Both the position numbers and the translations under genes were made by a program. Source: an uncultured Prevotellaceae bacterium (GTDB lineage Bacteria; Bacteroidota; Bacteroidia; Bacteroidales; Bacteroidaceae). From it: a stretch of 36,838 nt of DNA. The DNA is taken from positions 1 through 36,838 of the forward strand of contig OMWI01000038.1 of the NCBI GenBank assembly GCA_900314715.1, in the 5' to 3' direction. Shown here in pieces: positions 35,080-36,838 of the stretch. The first letter of the stretch is position 1. Each line of letters begins with the position of its first letter. The notes under the pieces are model-generated. The model ran no database searches. It was not told the origin of the DNA and was given only the letters and a program-made list of their open reading frames with translations.

Positions 35080-36630
35080 ATGGCAGTTGGAAATCTCGTT
35101 AAACGCTTACAAGATATCATGCGCAAGGATGCAGGCATCAATGGCGATGCCCAGCGCATAGAACAAATGGTATGGATGTTTTTCCTCAAAGTATATGATG
35201 CAGCCGAAGAGGATTGGGAGTTAGATGCACTTGATAATGATAATAATGAGGATTTCAAGAGCATTATCCCAGAGCCATTGCGCTGGCGCAACTGGGCACC
35301 CTCAAAGGATGAAGAGGGGAAGTTGAAAAGCGACTTCTTGACAGGTCAGGCATTATTGGACTTCATCAACGAAAAGTTGTTTCGTGTGCTGAAGGGTGAG
35401 GATAGCATGGACGGCACCATCAAGGGCATACAGGTAACCCGTGATACTGCCCGTCATCAAGCTGTAGTGCGAGATGTGTTTCAAGAGGTGAACCAATATA
35501 TGAAGAATGGTGTGCTGCTTCGCCAGATGATAGACGAGATAGAGGCCGTTGACTTGCTCGACTCGGCAGAGAGCCATGCTTTCGGCGATATGTACGAGAC
35601 GTTGCTGAAAGACTTACAAGCAGCAGGCAATGCGGGTGAGTTTTATACCCCTCGTCCCTTGACGGATTTCACCGTTCAGCACCTCAATCCCAAGTTGGGA
35701 GAGTTGATGGGCGACCTTGCTGCTGGTACGGGTGGCTTTATCATCTCTACGTTGAAATACTTGGAGAAGCAGAAGAAAACCGCCGATGATGAAACCCTAT
35801 TCCAACATGCGGTGATGGGACAGGAGTGGAAGCCTTTTCCTTATCTCTTGGGAGTAACGAATATCATGCTTCACGGCATCAAAGACCCCATGCTCTACCA
35901 TACGGATTCGTTAGGCAGGAACATGAGCGAATACCAAGAGGAAGGCAAGCTCGATACCATTGCCATGAATCCACCCTACGGCGGTGCTACCGATGCAGCC
36001 ACGAAGATGAACTTCAAGGCTGAGTATCGCTCGTCGGAAACAGCCGACCTCTTCATGGTGCTGATTATGCAACGACTGAACAGGGAAGGACGGGCTGGCG
36101 TAGTAGTGCCCGACGGTTTTCTGTTTGGTACAGATGGTGCCAAGCTTGCCATCAAGAAAAAGTTGTTGACCGAATTCAACCTACATACCATCATCCGATT
36201 GCCAGGTAGTGTCTTTTCGCCTTACACCTCAATCGCCACCAACATTCTCTTCTTCAACAATGAGCGAGCGGAGGGAGCCCCAGAGGGCTATGCCACCCGA
36301 GAAACATGGTTCTATCGTATGGATATGCCCGAAGGCTACAAGCATTTCTCGAAGACACGCCCCATCCTCACCCAGCATTTCGATGTGGTGAACGAGTGGT
36401 GGGAGAATCGCCAAGAGCTTGAAGGGGGCGAAAAGAGCCGCTCATTCACCTCGCAGGAGTTGATGGATATGGGCTGCAACTTCGACCAATGCAAATTCCC
36501 CAAGGAAGAGGAAGTGGTGCTGCGCCCCGAAGAGCTATTGAGGAAATACCACGAGGAGCGCACCGCCCTCGACGCTAAGATTGATGCCCAGCTAATGGAG
36601 ATAGAAAAGATCCTCGGAATCAATCTATAA
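35080..36630 (+). CDS. hsdM: hsdM, type I DNA adenine methyltransferase
   Basis: A 516-residue N6-adenine methyltransferase subunit of a type I restriction-modification system. An N-terminal helical HsdM_N domain (about 5-140) precedes the catalytic domain with SAM-binding DLAAGTGGF (212-220) and catalytic NPPY (297-300). All motifs look intact, so methylation may persist although hsdR is broken, provided a specificity subunit follows outside the window. The frame opens at 35041, but those 13 codons are a TCAATCT repeat; MAVGNLVKRL at 35080 is the natural start. It lies 46 bases after hsdR. Confidence 0.95.
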   Translation: MAVGNLVKRLQDIMRKDAGINGDAQRIEQMVWMFFLKVYDAAEEDWELDALDNDNNEDFKSIIPEPLRWRNWAPSKDEEGKLKSDFLTGQALLDFINEKLFRVLKGEDSMDGTIKGIQVTRDTARHQAVVRDVFQEVNQYMKNGVLLRQMIDEIEAVDLLDSAESHAFGDMYETLLKDLQAAGNAGEFYTPRPLTDFTVQHLNPKLGELMGDLAAGTGGFIISTLKYLEKQKKTADDETLFQHAVMGQEWKPFPYLLGVTNIMLHGIKDPMLYHTDSLGRNMSEYQEEGKLDTIAMNPPYGGATDAATKMNFKAEYRSSETADLFMVLIMQRLNREGRAGVVVPDGFLFGTDGAKLAIKKKLLTEFNLHTIIRLPGSVFSPYTSIATNILFFNNERAEGAPEGYATRETWFYRMDMPEGYKHFSKTRPILTQHFDVVNEWWENRQELEGGEKSRSFTSQELMDMGCNFDQCKFPKEEEVVLRPEELLRKYHEERTALDAKIDAQLMEIEKILGINL

Positions 36631-36644
36631 TAAGCAATAAGAAG

Positions 36645-36689
36645 CTATAGACACTATAGAATCTATAGAAACTATAGAAACTATAAATA
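36645..36689. repeat. 9-bp tandem repeat, five units
   Basis: Five consecutive CTATAGAAA-like units fill the 88-base gap between hsdM and the next gene. Units 1, 2 and 5 differ from the central ones by one to three bases. A further CTATAAAAG-like copy lies near the next ATG. Confidence 0.85.
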
Positions 36690-36718
36690 AACCTATCTAA
36701 ACTATAAAAGAAAAAACA

Positions 36719-36838
36719 ATGGACAAAAAAACAGAAAAACCCTTCAAAAGCATCTTCCGCAAAGTCCCCAAATGGCAAGACCTCTGGTTCTACCAGAAAT
36801 CAGAAGTCCTCTACCAGATGACATACGTCTTCTGCGAA
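36719..36838 (+). CDS. Four-helix-bundle-suffix protein, partial
   Basis: The first 40 codons of a gene cut by the right edge: MDKKTEKPFKSIFRKVPKWQ, then DLWFYQKSEVLYQMTYVFCE. The LWFYQKSEVLYQ-T-FC pattern matches the four helix bundle suffix domain found in Bacteroidetes proteins that I associate with type I restriction loci. It follows hsdM in the same direction, so it is probably in the operon; its role is unknown. An hsdS gene is expected further right. Confidence 0.7.
   Translation, partial: MDKKTEKPFKSIFRKVPKWQDLWFYQKSEVLYQMTYVFCE

Overview
The window looks like the chromosome of a gut or rumen Bacteroidales bacterium, most likely Prevotella or a close relative. The evidence is paired SusC/SusD systems, a hybrid two-component regulator, lipoproteins with Bacteroidetes-type lipoboxes, and repeated TAnnTTTG (-7 type) promoter boxes before genes. 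The genus is an inference from style; no marker gene is present.

Layout. (1) 1-114: the start of a transposase N-region gene (ISAon1-like), cut by the window edge. (2) 221-3214: a GH115 alpha-glucuronidase gene enclosed by a perfect 30-bp inverted repeat of heptamers and further heptamer tracts. (3) 3229-6211: a DUF4468 protein, then a two-gene unit of a DUF6057-like TPR protein and a TolB-like lipoprotein with one CXXCH motif. (4) 6349-17402: a side-chain glycan locus, with a SusC-like receptor fused to an OmpA-type domain, its SusD partner, and a GH31 (alpha-xylosidase-like)-GH95 operon. (5) 17529-32164: a complete fructan locus, all on the minus strand: susC, susD, DUF4960 surface binding protein, surface GH32, periplasmic GH32, MFS transporter, fructokinase and the fructose-type regulator. 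The order matches the levan locus of Bacteroides thetaiotaomicron. (6) 32165-32826: a divergent regulatory region with a candidate small RNA. (7) 32827-36838: a type I restriction-modification locus with a broken hsdR, an intact hsdM and the first 40 codons of a four-helix-bundle-suffix protein.

How it works together. The surface SusC/SusD/DUF4960/GH32 proteins would bind, cut and import fructan. The second GH32 would release fructose in the periplasm, the MFS porter would take it in, and fructokinase would phosphorylate it. The regulator has a periplasmic sugar-binding domain, one membrane segment, HisKA, receiver and AraC-type DNA-binding domains. It appears to lack the HATPase domain altogether.

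The most notable signals are: (a) the regulator without a kinase catalytic domain; (b) an identical promoter geometry at five promoters (two 7-mers of the TGAAACA type 21 bp apart, the nearer one exactly 31 bp from the -7 box), shared by the fructan locus and the GH31/SusC-OmpA locus; (c) one of these promoters points away from the fructan locus into a hairpin-rich segment with no recognisable gene; (d) the SusC-OmpA fusion.
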